The notes under the pieces are model-generated. The model searched no databases. It was not told the origin of the DNA and saw only the letters and a program-made list of their open reading frames with translations. A program made the translations under genes and the position numbers. 64,000 nt of DNA from Pacificoceanicola sp049803835. GTDB taxonomy: Bacteria > Pseudomonadota > Alphaproteobacteria > Rhodobacterales > Rhodobacteraceae. This document shows positions 18,056 through 27,509 of the stretch, in pieces; the stretch's first letter is position 1, and the number at the start of each line of letters is the position of its first letter. The DNA lies in the NCBI RefSeq assembly GCF_049803835.1, contig NZ_JBNAGK010000002.1, positions 248,001-312,000 of the forward strand. The letters run 5' to 3'.

Positions 18056-18451
18056 TCACACCATCGGTATTCCGTTTTCGGCACAGGCCAGCGCGACGAC
18101 TTCGGCGTCGATGGTCCTCAGCCCCTCGGGCAGCGCGGCGGAGATGGTATAGACCGCATCCCCGCGCCATGTCCCGTCCTCTTGCGTCACGTTGGTCCTG
18201 AGGTGCCGGGCAAAGCCGTACCCCCGGATCAGCGCATATTGCGCCGCCGCGCATTCGGCGTAATCCGCCACGTCCGTGTTGTTCCGAGCGCCGCGCATGG
18301 TGACGTCGAACTGCACCAGATCGCCTTCGAGCAGGCGGGTCTCGATCCCCTCGTAGACGGGCGTGAACGGCCCGGTCTGCGGCGCGGCACAGGCGGCAAG
18401 GCCGACCGGCAGCGCCATCAGGCTTATGAGGAGGAGACCGCGCAAGATCAC
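18056..18451 (-). CDS. Lipoprotein of unknown function between nuoG and nuoH
   Basis: 131 residues starting GTG at 18451, with GTGA overlapping the nuoG stop. The signal sequence ends in a lipobox (LPVGLAAC), so it is probably a lipidated envelope protein. Further cysteines are present in the mature part (AECAAAQ, LACAENG). Unrecognised family. The GTG start is favoured because the first ATG lies too close to the lipobox to leave a full signal peptide. Confidence 0.75.
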   Translation of the reverse strand: MILRGLLLISLMALPVGLAACAAPQTGPFTPVYEGIETRLLEGDLVQFDVTMRGARNNTDVADYAECAAAQYALIRGYGFARHLRTNVTQEDGTWRGDAVYTISAALPEGLRTIDAEVVALACAENGIPMV

Positions 18452-20472
18452 TCGGCCGCCAGCGGGGCGCTGGCCCGGTCTTTTGCGTTCTTCGACAGCT
18501 CTGCCATCAGCGTCGAGGCGCGGGCAATCGGGTTGGTCAGGTAGAAGTCCTTGATGGCGTGGCGGAAATCCGCGTCGCCCAGTTTGCCCGCGTCCACCTT
18601 TTGCCAGTCATTCTCCGGCACCGTGTCGATCTCCGCCAGATGCGGTACGTCGCCCACCAGCGCCTGACGCAGCTGCGCGAGACTGTCCCACGGCAAGGTC
18701 GCCCCCAGCTCGGCGCTCAGCGCCCGCAGGATCGCCCAGTTCTCCTTCGCCTCGCCCGGGGCAAACCCGGCACGCAGCGCCAGCTGCGGACGGCCCTCGG
18801 TGTTGACGAAGAGCCCCTGCTCCTCGGTATAGGCCGCACCCGGCAGGATCACGTCCGCGCGGTGCGCGCCCCGGTCGCCGTGGCTGCCCTGATAGATGAC
18901 AAAGGCCCCGTCACCAATTTCCACCTCATCCGCGCCAAGGTTGTAGATCACATCGGCGGCCTGAACCGCCTCCATGCCCTTGTCATTGACTGCGCCGACG
19001 TCGAGCGCCCCAACACGCGAGGCCGCCGTGTGCAGCACCAGCAACTTCGCCGCCCGCGCCTCGGCAATTGCCATGGCATAACCCAGAACCGACGCGCCAT
19101 CCGCCTCGGTCAGTGCGCCCTGGCCCACGATCACGATGCCGCGCTCGCCCTCGCCCACCGGCTCGCTCTTCGCAAGTTCCAGGTGCTCGGCCAGCGCCGC
19201 GCGGCCAGTGCCGAAGTGGTGCACGTCATAGGTCAGATCCACGACCGGCCCGATCACGCCGACATTGGCACCCCGCGCCCAGGCCTTGCGGATGCGGGCG
19301 TTCAGCACCGGCGCTTCCTCGCGCGGGTTGGAGCCGATCAGCAGGATGCCGTTGGCCGTGTCGATATCCTCGATGGCCGCGGTGCCGACATAGGCGGAGC
19401 GGTTCCCGGCGGGCAGCTTCGCCCCGTCGGTGCGCGATTCCACCACGCCGCCCTGCCCCTCGATCAGCGTCTTCAGCGAATAGATCGCCTCCACAGGTGC
19501 CAGATCGCCAACGATCCCGGCCAGCGCCTTAGCGCCCTTGATCGCCTCCGCGGCCTTTGCCAGAGCCTCGCCCCAGCTTGCAGGCCGCAGCTTGCCGTTC
19601 TCGCGCACGTAAGGCCGGTCAAGGCGCTGGCGGCGCAACCCGTCCCAGACAAAGCGCGTCTTGTCGGAAATCCACTCTTCGTTCACGCCGTCATGGTTGC
19701 GCGGCAGGAATCGCATGACTTCGCGGCCCTTCGTATCCACACGGATGGAGGACCCCAGGGCATCCATCACGTCGATGGACTCCGTCTTGGTCAACTCCCA
19801 CGGACGGGCGGTGAAGGCGTAGGGCTTCGAGACCAGCGCACCCACCGGGCAGAGGTCGATGATGTTGCCTTGCAGGTTCGAGTCGAGCGTCTGGCCAAGA
19901 TAGGAGGTGATCTCCGCATCCTCGCCGCGCCCGGTCTGGCCCATCTGTGTGATGCCCGCAACCTCGGTGGTGAAGCGCACGCAGCGGGTGCAGGAAATGC
20001 AGCGGGTCATATGGGTCTCGACCAGCGGACCGAGGTCCAGATCGGTCGACGCCCGCTTCGGCTCGCGGAAGCGGGAGAAATCCACGCCGTAGGCCATGGC
20101 CTGATCCTGCAGGTCACACTCGCCGCCCTGATCGCAGATCGGGCAGTCGAGCGGGTGGTTGATGAGCAGAAACTCCATCACCCCCTCGCGGGCCTTCTTC
20201 ACCATGGGCGAATTGGTCTTCACCACCGGCGGCTGCCCCTCCGGCCCCGGACGCAGGTCGCGCACCTGCATGGCGCAGCTGGCGGCCGGTTTGGGCGGAC
20301 CGCCGACGACCTCGACAAGACACATCCGGCAGTTGCCGGCAATCGACAGCCGTTCGTGGTAGCAGAAACGCGGCACCTCGATCCCGGCCTGTTCGCAGGC
20401 CTGAATCAGGGTCATCGCCCCGTCCACCTCCAGCTCCGTGCCGTCGATGATGATCTTGCGCAAATCGGACAT
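18448..20472 (-). CDS. nuoG: NADH-quinone oxidoreductase subunit G
   Basis: 674 residues, the large iron-sulfur subunit of the electron-input module. Cluster ligands visible: the [2Fe-2S] set FCYHE .. NCRMC .. SCAM, the His/Cys N5-type set with DCPICDQGGECDLQ, and the 4Fe-4S set RCISCTRC .. DLCPVGAL. The rest is the molybdopterin-oxidoreductase-like domain. Length is typical of alphaproteobacteria. Upstream, 286 bp without a gene separate it from the next intercalated gene, the longest break in the cluster. Confidence 0.97.
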   Translation of the reverse strand: MSDLRKIIIDGTELEVDGAMTLIQACEQAGIEVPRFCYHERLSIAGNCRMCLVEVVGGPPKPAASCAMQVRDLRPGPEGQPPVVKTNSPMVKKAREGVMEFLLINHPLDCPICDQGGECDLQDQAMAYGVDFSRFREPKRASTDLDLGPLVETHMTRCISCTRCVRFTTEVAGITQMGQTGRGEDAEITSYLGQTLDSNLQGNIIDLCPVGALVSKPYAFTARPWELTKTESIDVMDALGSSIRVDTKGREVMRFLPRNHDGVNEEWISDKTRFVWDGLRRQRLDRPYVRENGKLRPASWGEALAKAAEAIKGAKALAGIVGDLAPVEAIYSLKTLIEGQGGVVESRTDGAKLPAGNRSAYVGTAAIEDIDTANGILLIGSNPREEAPVLNARIRKAWARGANVGVIGPVVDLTYDVHHFGTGRAALAEHLELAKSEPVGEGERGIVIVGQGALTEADGASVLGYAMAIAEARAAKLLVLHTAASRVGALDVGAVNDKGMEAVQAADVIYNLGADEVEIGDGAFVIYQGSHGDRGAHRADVILPGAAYTEEQGLFVNTEGRPQLALRAGFAPGEAKENWAILRALSAELGATLPWDSLAQLRQALVGDVPHLAEIDTVPENDWQKVDAGKLGDADFRHAIKDFYLTNPIARASTLMAELSKNAKDRASAPLAAE

Positions 20473-20758
20473 GCCCGAGCCCTTCAGTTACAGTGCCTAG
20501 GGACGGCCCCGGATCGCCGATGTCGAGTGCTGGCAATACGGGCCGCGGTCGGGCGCGTTCTAACGCGGCTGGCGGCGAGACGCCAGCGTATATCCACACC
20601 AATCCCGTGAAAAATCGCCACAGTAACGGGCTTTTAAATGCATCCCGGCGAATGCGTCCGCCTCTGCGCGCTGCATTGCCGCGTAAAACGTCACACTCCG
20701 GAGAGGGTGAGTCTCCGGCGTGTGTTACTTGATGAAAACTCTCGGATTTCCGCCGATG
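20473..20758. other. Gene-free gap inside the nuo cluster
   Basis: No coding frame with a ribosome binding site is seen on either strand. The part nearest nuoG is ordinary GC-rich sequence; 20615-20700 is more AT-rich. The inverted repeat at 20692-20724 lies in it. A secondary promoter for nuoG and the downstream genes would be expected here, but I cannot point to convincing -35/-10 elements. Confidence 0.5.
20692..20724 (-). terminator. Large inverted repeat, possible internal terminator or attenuator
   Basis: CACACTCCGGAGA (20692-20704) and TCTCCGGCGTGTG (20712-20724) pair over 13 positions with one mismatch around a 7-nt loop. In the transcribed (reverse) direction the stem is followed within 3 nt by a short T-run (TTTT). 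It sits 35 bp after the 20759-21163 gene, so part of the nuo transcripts may end here. Confidence 0.5.
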
Positions 20759-21163
20759 TTAGCGCAAAAGCACGCCGATGGCGGTCTCCTTGTCCATCTG
20801 CGCCGCACCGAACGCGCAGAGCTGCGCCTTGTCCTTCGCGTCCACGCCCTGCGCCTTCAGCCACGCCGTCGCCTTCGCCCGCATCCGCTTCTTCTCGTCC
20901 TTCGAGGTCACGTAGTCCTCGATCTCGTCGTCGGAATAGCCGAGGTCGCCGGCGCGGCTCTTCAGCGCGTTGATGGTGAACAGCGCCTTGACCATGCGGG
21001 CGTCGATGTCCGGGCAGGTCTTGCGGATTTCGTCGGCGATGGCGATGGCCATCAGCGCGTTGTCGATCTCCGATACATCGCGCAGCGCCGGTTTCGCCGC
21101 CAGCGGACTCGCCAGCAGCGCGCCAAGGGTCAACGCGGTCAGGGTTCGGGGAATCAGGCGCAT
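20759..21163 (-). CDS. Exported protein, probable DUF5333 family
   Basis: 134 residues with a signal peptide (TLTALTLGALLASPLAAKPA). The helical mature part carries two cysteines (KTCPDID and QLCAFG) and a charged central stretch DEEKK-like. It resembles the Rhodobacterales-restricted DUF5333 family as I remember it; that name needs an HMM check. It lies between nuoG and nuoF in the same orientation. Function unknown. Confidence 0.7.
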   Translation of the reverse strand: MRLIPRTLTALTLGALLASPLAAKPALRDVSEIDNALMAIAIADEIRKTCPDIDARMVKALFTINALKSRAGDLGYSDDEIEDYVTSKDEKKRMRAKATAWLKAQGVDAKDKAQLCAFGAAQMDKETAIGVLLR

Positions 21164-21283
21164 TGTCTCGCCTCCTTGCTCGATAGGACTTTTTCCGTCC
21201 TCACATGTGTACCGGGGCGGCTGTTATGCAATAGCAGCCCCCGAATACCCTTGTTTTTCAGCGAGTTTCCGCGAGGCGCCGCC

Positions 21284-21634
21284 TCACTTGTCGAGGCAGG
21301 TGCCCCGGAAGGTCAGCGTGTCGTTCTCCACGCGCATCGCCTCGCGCGGCGCGTCAGGACCCTCCTGCCAGTCGATGTCGGAGGTGCCGTAGAACTTGAT
21401 GCAATGCTGGATGCCCTCGTACCGGGCCGCCTCGATCGCGCCGGTGAAGGACTTCGACACCGGCCTTGCCGTCGCGACGAAATTCACCCGGTTGCCGCGC
21501 TCGGATCGCACGCCGCCGTTGAAGCGCTGGCCGTCGAAGATTTCCGGGTTGGCACCGAAGCCGAACTTGTCCCGCAGACCGCCGCAGCCCGCCAGCGACA
21601 GTGCCAGAACACCCAACAGAATGACCCGCTTCAT
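21284..21634 (-). CDS. Small lipoprotein in the nuo cluster
   Basis: 116 residues from ATG 21634. The signal peptide MKRVILLGVLALSLAGC ends in the lipobox LAGC. The mature chain begins GGLRDKFGFGANPEIFDGQRF and has a C-terminal cysteine pair region (HCIKFYG .. GTCLDK). Family not recognised. It is the second lipoprotein of the cluster counted from nuoN; a third lies near nuoE. Confidence 0.75.
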   Translation of the reverse strand: MKRVILLGVLALSLAGCGGLRDKFGFGANPEIFDGQRFNGGVRSERGNRVNFVATARPVSKSFTGAIEAARYEGIQHCIKFYGTSDIDWQEGPDAPREAMRVENDTLTFRGTCLDK

Positions 21635-21775
21635 CGACCTGCTCCCTCGCACCCTCGTGCTTTTGCCTTTTATCCGACCGGTTTGGCGGGTCAACCCGCG
21701 ATGGCCTGTGACTGCGCCGCACAGTCTCGCCAGTCCGGAGGGATTGGTCAACCCGTCACCGGAACTGCAGCACCG

Positions 21776-21988
21776 TCAGCCGAACAGGAAATAGCAGACG
21801 ACAAAGAGCGCGACGACCCACAGGCCCGCCTGAACCATCCCCGCAATGCTGCGCCCGGAGTACAGGGTGCGCCGTGTCTCTCCGACCTGACCGCAGCCAA
21901 GGCACGGCACCCCGTGCGGATAAGGCGCATGTCCGCACTTGGGGCAGCTGTCCGGATGAAACTCGTTGTGGCCCTTCAATTGGTACAT
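21776..21988 (-). CDS. 70-residue Zn-ribbon membrane protein in the nuo cluster
   Basis: Two CxxC pairs (C15/C18 and C29/C32) form a probable zinc ribbon in the N-terminal half. Residues about 49-69 form one membrane helix (AGMVQAGLWVVALFVVCYFL). The zinc ribbon would face the cytoplasm if the helix is a tail anchor. It lies between the lipoprotein gene and a small membrane gene upstream of it, 9 nt from that gene. Function unknown. Confidence 0.7.
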   Translation of the reverse strand: MYQLKGHNEFHPDSCPKCGHAPYPHGVPCLGCGQVGETRRTLYSGRSIAGMVQAGLWVVALFVVCYFLFG

Positions 21989-21997
21989 CGAATTCGG

Positions 21998-22285
21998 TCA
22001 CGAACCGCCGAACAGCCAGGACCACCCGAAGGAGATCGCCAGAACTGCCGCGAGGATCAGCAGGAACAGCCCGATCCCGCGCAGGAACAGCGCGACGACC
22101 CAGCCGATGAGCGCACCGGCGGGCAGTCCCACCAGCGCCCCGACGATCCCGTTGGTCTGAAAACCGATCCATCCGGCAACGGCCAGCCCCACCAGTGCGC
22201 CCAGAATGGCCCACCACGAGCGCCAGCCACGCCCCTCTCCGCCGGCATCCACGAACGTCTCGAAGATGTCGCCGAAGTCGAGCAT
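21998..22285 (-). CDS. 95-residue membrane protein next to nuoF
   Basis: Short hydrophilic head (MLDFGDIFETFVDAGGEGRG), then three hydrophobic segments rich in Gly and Ala (ILGALVGLAVAGWIGF, IVGALVGLPAGALIGWVVAL, IGLFLLILAAVLAISF). Starts ATG 22285, 4 nt after the nuoF stop. The glycine-zipper-like GALVG repeats suggest helix packing or oligomerisation. No family recognised. Confidence 0.7.
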   Translation of the reverse strand: MLDFGDIFETFVDAGGEGRGWRSWWAILGALVGLAVAGWIGFQTNGIVGALVGLPAGALIGWVVALFLRGIGLFLLILAAVLAISFGWSWLFGGS

Positions 22286-22289
22286 CGGC

Positions 22290-23588
<1,299 letters not shown>

Positions 23589-23598
23589 GGTCTCGATC

Positions 23599-23814
23599 CT
23601 ATTTTTGCTGGCGCGCGCGCCAGAGGCCGTAAATCATCCAGATCGCCCACCCGAAGGCGGCAATCGCCGCAAGGTCGAACAGGGCCAGGGTCCGCGAACT
23701 CCAGCCCATCGAAGCGCCAAGGGCGTTAATGGCGATCCAGGCAACACCGGTCCCGGCAATCAGGAGCGCAATCCTGCGCCCGGTCTGCTGATGATCCGGT
23801 GATGCCTTTGTCAT
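23599..23814 (-). CDS. 71-residue membrane protein, probable DUF5337
   Basis: Charged N-terminus (MTKASPDHQQTGRR), then two membrane helices (IALLIAGTGVAWIAINALGA and TLALFDLAAIAAFGWAIWMI) and a basic end WRARQQK. It resembles the DUF5337 family I associate with Rhodobacterales nuo clusters; this is from memory and needs checking. It lies between the Ala/Pro/Lys-rich gene and nuoF. Confidence 0.7.
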   Translation of the reverse strand: MTKASPDHQQTGRRIALLIAGTGVAWIAINALGASMGWSSRTLALFDLAAIAAFGWAIWMIYGLWRARQQK

Positions 23815-23826
23815 GTCCCCTGCCGG

Positions 23827-24519
23827 TTACCCTTTGGCGGGCGATTTGTCTACGGGATTGGAAGGGTTTGACGCGGTTTTCGCCGGGGCCGCGGGAGCCG
23901 TGGCGGCGGTCTGGGCCGCAGGCTTCGGCGCGGTCTCGGCTTTCACCGGAGCGGGCTGTGCAGCCGGGGCCGGAGCCTGTGCCGGGGTCTCGGCCTTGAG
24001 CGGAGCCTTGGGAGCCTCCACCTCTGCGGCTGCGGGAGCCTTGGCAGGGGCCGGCTTTTCAGCAACCGGCGTTGCCTTGACCGGAGCCGGGGCCGCCTTT
24101 TCCGCAGCGGGTGCCGGCTTGGCCGGGGCCTTTGCGGTTGCGGCGGGGCGGGCCGGAGCCTTGCGCGCGGTTGTCTTGCGGGTCGCGGGCTTGCGGGCCG
24201 GGGCCTTGGCCACAGGCGCACTCTCGGCCTTCGCGGGCGCGGCAGCTGCCTTTGCAGGCGCGGCTTCGGCCTTCGCCGGCTCGGCGGCCTTGGGTTCAGG
24301 CTTTGCGGCGGGTGTCGCCTTTGCGGCGGGTGTCGCGGCGGGCTTGGCCGGTGCAGCGGCCTTCACTTTCAACGCCGTCGCGGGCGTGTTGAACCGCATG
24401 CCGCGCGCAAAGTTGAACGGCACGTCGAGCGCCGCCTGCGTCATGGCATATTGCATCTCGATCACCATACCGGCCTGCCTGGCCCAGAGGTCGATCATCG
24501 CGCCGAAATCCGGCGTCAT
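23827..24519 (-). CDS. Ala/Pro/Lys-rich tail protein in the nuo cluster
   Basis: About 230 residues from ATG 24519 (start uncertain; the frame is open to 24696). Residues 1-50 are ordinary sequence (DLWARQAGMVIEMQYAMTQ), vaguely like the helix of phasin-type proteins. The remaining 180 are repeats built from Lys-Ala-Pro-Ala units, like a histone H1 or AlgP tail. Such tails bind nucleic acid or polyanions; here that is only inference. It lies between the HhH-protein gene and the DUF5337-like gene. Confidence 0.65.
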   Translation of the reverse strand: MTPDFGAMIDLWARQAGMVIEMQYAMTQAALDVPFNFARGMRFNTPATALKVKAAAPAKPAATPAAKATPAAKPEPKAAEPAKAEAAPAKAAAAPAKAESAPVAKAPARKPATRKTTARKAPARPAATAKAPAKPAPAAEKAAPAPVKATPVAEKPAPAKAPAAAEVEAPKAPLKAETPAQAPAPAAQPAPVKAETAPKPAAQTAATAPAAPAKTASNPSNPVDKSPAKG

Positions 24520-24753
24520 GGAAGCGGTGAGTTTGGAGGTGTAGATGGTCACGTGTACGGTCCCGAAATCTGTCCAACGCGGGGTATCCGCGTTCTGCAG
24601 CGGCGCCGCTCCTCCCAGGCAGAGCCACGTTACGAGGCCTCGCACACCCGTCAGGGCTGTGCAAGGCCCTCCCTTGTCGCAGGGCTTCGGGCGCACGCGC
24701 CCTGCCCCGTCTGGTGTTCCGCGTCCGCGCCCCGTTCCCCGGGGTCACGACCG

Positions 24754-25749
24754 TCAGTAAACCTTGCCGTCCTCGACCCGCTGGGAGAACTCCGTCTCGC
24801 CACCGGCCGCGAGGATCTTCGCCTGTCCGACCCAGTCGTCCCGGGTCGCCCGGCCCTTGAATCCGATCAGGTTGGCGTCGATCCACGCCAGTTCGTCCGC
24901 GCTCCAGGCGGCGATCTGGTCGAAATGGTAGATCCCGAGGTCGTGGCACAGGTCCTCCAGCTTTGGACCGATGCCCTTGATTTCCTTCAGGTTGTCCGGC
25001 TTGCCGCCGCGCGCGCCCTCCAGCATCGCGGGCTTTGAGCCTTCGTTCGCGCCCTCGATCACGCCATCGCCATCGCGGTCAACGGAGTCGCCCGGCGCAC
25101 CCGCAGCCGAGGCGTCGCCGCCGTATTTCCAGGTGCCTTTGCGCGACGCCAGTTCCGCCGTTCCGGCCAGAGGCTTCGACGGTTTGATGACGGGTCCGCC
25201 GTCCGAGGCCCCAGTGTCCGCCGCCTGCGCGGGTTCCTCACCCGCCGGTTCCCCGGCGTCCGCCACCGGCGTCTTTCCGCCGTCTGCGCCGCCATCGTAC
25301 TTCCACTCGCCCTTGCGCGAGTCGAGGTCAGCCTCCCCGGCCAGCGCCTTCGACGGCTTGACGAGCGAGTCCGTGTCGCCGGTGCCCGCCGTCTCCACCG
25401 CTTCACCCGACTCCGGCTCCTCCGCCGGCGCGGCTGCCGGTTTTGCCGTCTCCGCGGGCTTGGCCGCCTCCGTCGGTTTCGCCACCGCAGACGCAGCCTT
25501 CGGTGTCGCCGCCGGACCAACCGCCGCGCCCGTCAGCGCCGCGCCGGTCGAGGCATTCGCCACCGACGCCGTGCCGGACTTGCAGAACATCCAGGTGAAC
25601 AGCAGCCCGAACAGCCCGAAGACCAGCAACCCGAGCAGCAAAGACGCGGCAAAGCCGACGGTCCCGAGATTGAGCAGGAAACACAGGGCGCCAAGGCCCC
25701 CGGCCACGCCCCAGCATTTCATCGTGCAGTTTCCGCTCGGTCCACTCAT
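24754..25749 (-). CDS. Membrane-anchored HhH-domain protein sharing the NuoE C-terminal domain
   Basis: 331 residues. Two N-terminal hydrophobic helices (about 15-55), then an Ala/Pro/Glu-rich linker containing two copies of a motif, KPSKALAGEADLDSRKGEWK and KPSKPLAGTAELASRKGTWK. The last 83 residues begin NLKEIKGIGPKLEDLCHDLG, a helix-hairpin-helix domain nearly the same as the C-terminus of NuoE, its upstream neighbour. HhH domains commonly bind DNA, but in such fusions (also seen with ribosomal L21 in this order) the role is unclear. Likely a complex I-associated membrane protein (inference). Confidence 0.75.
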   Translation of the reverse strand: MSGPSGNCTMKCWGVAGGLGALCFLLNLGTVGFAASLLLGLLVFGLFGLLFTWMFCKSGTASVANASTGAALTGAAVGPAATPKAASAVAKPTEAAKPAETAKPAAAPAEEPESGEAVETAGTGDTDSLVKPSKALAGEADLDSRKGEWKYDGGADGGKTPVADAGEPAGEEPAQAADTGASDGGPVIKPSKPLAGTAELASRKGTWKYGGDASAAGAPGDSVDRDGDGVIEGANEGSKPAMLEGARGGKPDNLKEIKGIGPKLEDLCHDLGIYHFDQIAAWSADELAWIDANLIGFKGRATRDDWVGQAKILAAGGETEFSQRVEDGKVY

Positions 25750-25783
25750 CGGATCACTCCCCTATCCGGTTGATCGGGGCGGC

Positions 25784-27025
25784 CTAGTCGTAGACGTCCC
25801 CTTTTTCCACACGCTCAGAAAACTCGGTTTCCCCGCCCGATGCCAGTGTTTTTGCCTGCGCAACCCACTCGTCCCGGGTCACACGGCCCTTGAAACCCTC
25901 GAGATTGGCGTCGACCCAGGCCACTTCCGCCTCCGTCCAGGCCGCGATCTGGTCAAAATGCCAGAACCCGAGTTCGTGGCACAGCTGTTCCAGCTTGGGC
26001 CCTATACCCTTGATTTTCTTGAGATCGTCCGCGCCGCCCTCGCGCGGTGCGTCGAGCGTCGCAGGCTTGCTGCCCACCACGTCCTCCGCCTCCCCGGCAG
26101 CCGTCGCCGCGGTCTCTCCTTCTTTGGTCTTAGACGCGGCTTCAGAGGCGGAATCATCCGCCTTTTCAGGCGCTTCCCCAGCCTTGGTGGCATCCGATTC
26201 CGGCTTGGCCGTGGTCTTCGCCGCCGCCTCGCGCTTGTCGATGCCGGTGTCGTCCACGGGCCGCGTGGCGCTCGGTTTCGGCTCCGGTGCCGGCTCGCCG
26301 GTGGTGGTGGTCGCCGAGGCATCGCCCCAGGGCGCGCGCAGCGGCACTTCGGTGCCGTCGATGCGCTTGATCGTGTCACCGATGTCCTGCGCCAGCTGCG
26401 CCGAGCCGTTCAGTTTGATCGACGCGTTCACGTATTCGGTCAGCGAGGTGATGCCGCTCTTCGGCTCCGCCGCGAAGCGCCCGTTCTGCGGGCCGACCTG
26501 CGGCACCGCGCCCTTGGCCAGCGCATCCAGAAGGCCCCGCAGCGACTCCGCCGTCAGGTCCTCGTAATAATCCTTGCCGATCTGCGCCATGGGCGCATTG
26601 GCGCAGGCGCCGAGGCATTCCACCTCTTCCCAGCTGAACTTGCCGTCCGCACTCAGCTGATGTGCCTTCGAAGCGATCTTCTCCTTGCACACCGCGATCA
26701 GGTCCTCCGCGCCGCAGATCATGCAGGAGGTTGTCCCGCAGATCTGGATATGCGCAACGGAACCGACGGGTTGCAGCTGGAACATGAAGTAGAAGGACGC
26801 CACTTCCAGCACCCGCATGTAGGGCATGCCGAGCATCTCGGCCACGCCCTCGATGGCGGGACGGGTGAGCCATCCCTCCTGCTCCTGCGCCCGCCACAGA
26901 AGCGGGATCACCGCGCTGGCCTGACGACCGGCGGGATACTTCGTCATCTGCTTCTCGGCCCAGGCCAGGTTGTCGGGCGTGAAGGCAAAGCTGTCGGGTT
27001 GGTCTTTGTGCAAACGGCGCAGCAT
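25784..27025 (-). CDS. nuoE: NADH-quinone oxidoreductase subunit E with C-terminal extension
   Basis: 413 residues, far longer than the 160-240 usual for NuoE. Residues 1-160 are the thioredoxin-like [2Fe-2S] subunit (cluster N1a) with ligands C96, C101, C137 and C141. Residues 240-328 are a disordered Ala/Glu/Lys/Thr linker. Residues 330-413 are an HhH domain (DDLKKIKGIGPKLEQLCHEL). ATG 27025 was chosen because MLRRLHKDQPDSFAF is the family start. The extension matches the C-terminus of the next gene product. Confidence 0.95.
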   Translation of the reverse strand: MLRRLHKDQPDSFAFTPDNLAWAEKQMTKYPAGRQASAVIPLLWRAQEQEGWLTRPAIEGVAEMLGMPYMRVLEVASFYFMFQLQPVGSVAHIQICGTTSCMICGAEDLIAVCKEKIASKAHQLSADGKFSWEEVECLGACANAPMAQIGKDYYEDLTAESLRGLLDALAKGAVPQVGPQNGRFAAEPKSGITSLTEYVNASIKLNGSAQLAQDIGDTIKRIDGTEVPLRAPWGDASATTTTGEPAPEPKPSATRPVDDTGIDKREAAAKTTAKPESDATKAGEAPEKADDSASEAASKTKEGETAATAAGEAEDVVGSKPATLDAPREGGADDLKKIKGIGPKLEQLCHELGFWHFDQIAAWTEAEVAWVDANLEGFKGRVTRDEWVAQAKTLASGGETEFSERVEKGDVYD

Positions 27026-27165
27026 CGGGCTGTCTCCAGGTCGGCGCACCGCGCGGGGACGGTGCTGTCAGGTCTCACTCATGCCCGCAAGGGGCGGCGC
27101 ACCGCGATTGCAGTGCACCCATATCTGTTCCGGACGCGCAAACGCCTCCGCCGCCGATCGGCGGA

Positions 27166-27471
27166 TCAGGTCTGCGGCGTCGCCGTGGCGATGGCCGAGG
27201 GTGCGCATTTGCCGACGACGGAGCGCACGCCGCCGTTCTCGACCGACACCGCCTCTTCGCGCTGCACCTTGTACTGCGCCACCTGGATGACCATCTCGCG
27301 CGGCATCCCGGTCTGCAACTCCACCGGCAGGTAGTCGCCTTCGGTCGCCAGCGTACAGCCGATGGAGGCCACAGCCGCGTCGAAGGCATCGAGATCCGCC
27401 TGCGTGACCCCGTCGGGCATCATGCAGCCGGCGAGCGGCACTACGGCAACCAGTGCAACAATCTTCTTCAT
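27166..27471 (-). CDS. Small lipoprotein upstream of nuoE
   Basis: 101 residues. MKKIVALVAVVPLAGC is a lipoprotein signal (lipobox LAGC). The mature part has two cysteines (SIGCTLA and GKCAPS). Family not recognised. A 140-bp stretch without a clear gene follows before nuoE. Confidence 0.7.
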   Translation of the reverse strand: MKKIVALVAVVPLAGCMMPDGVTQADLDAFDAAVASIGCTLATEGDYLPVELQTGMPREMVIQVAQYKVQREEAVSVENGGVRSVVGKCAPSAIATATPQT

Positions 27472-27509
27472 GTATCGTCCCTCTTCGAAATCCCGTCTTT
27501 ACCGCGGGC

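Noticed and set aside
18559..20610. + strand open frame antisense to nuoG
   Set aside because: Shadow of NuoG, whose iron-sulfur motifs are all intact.
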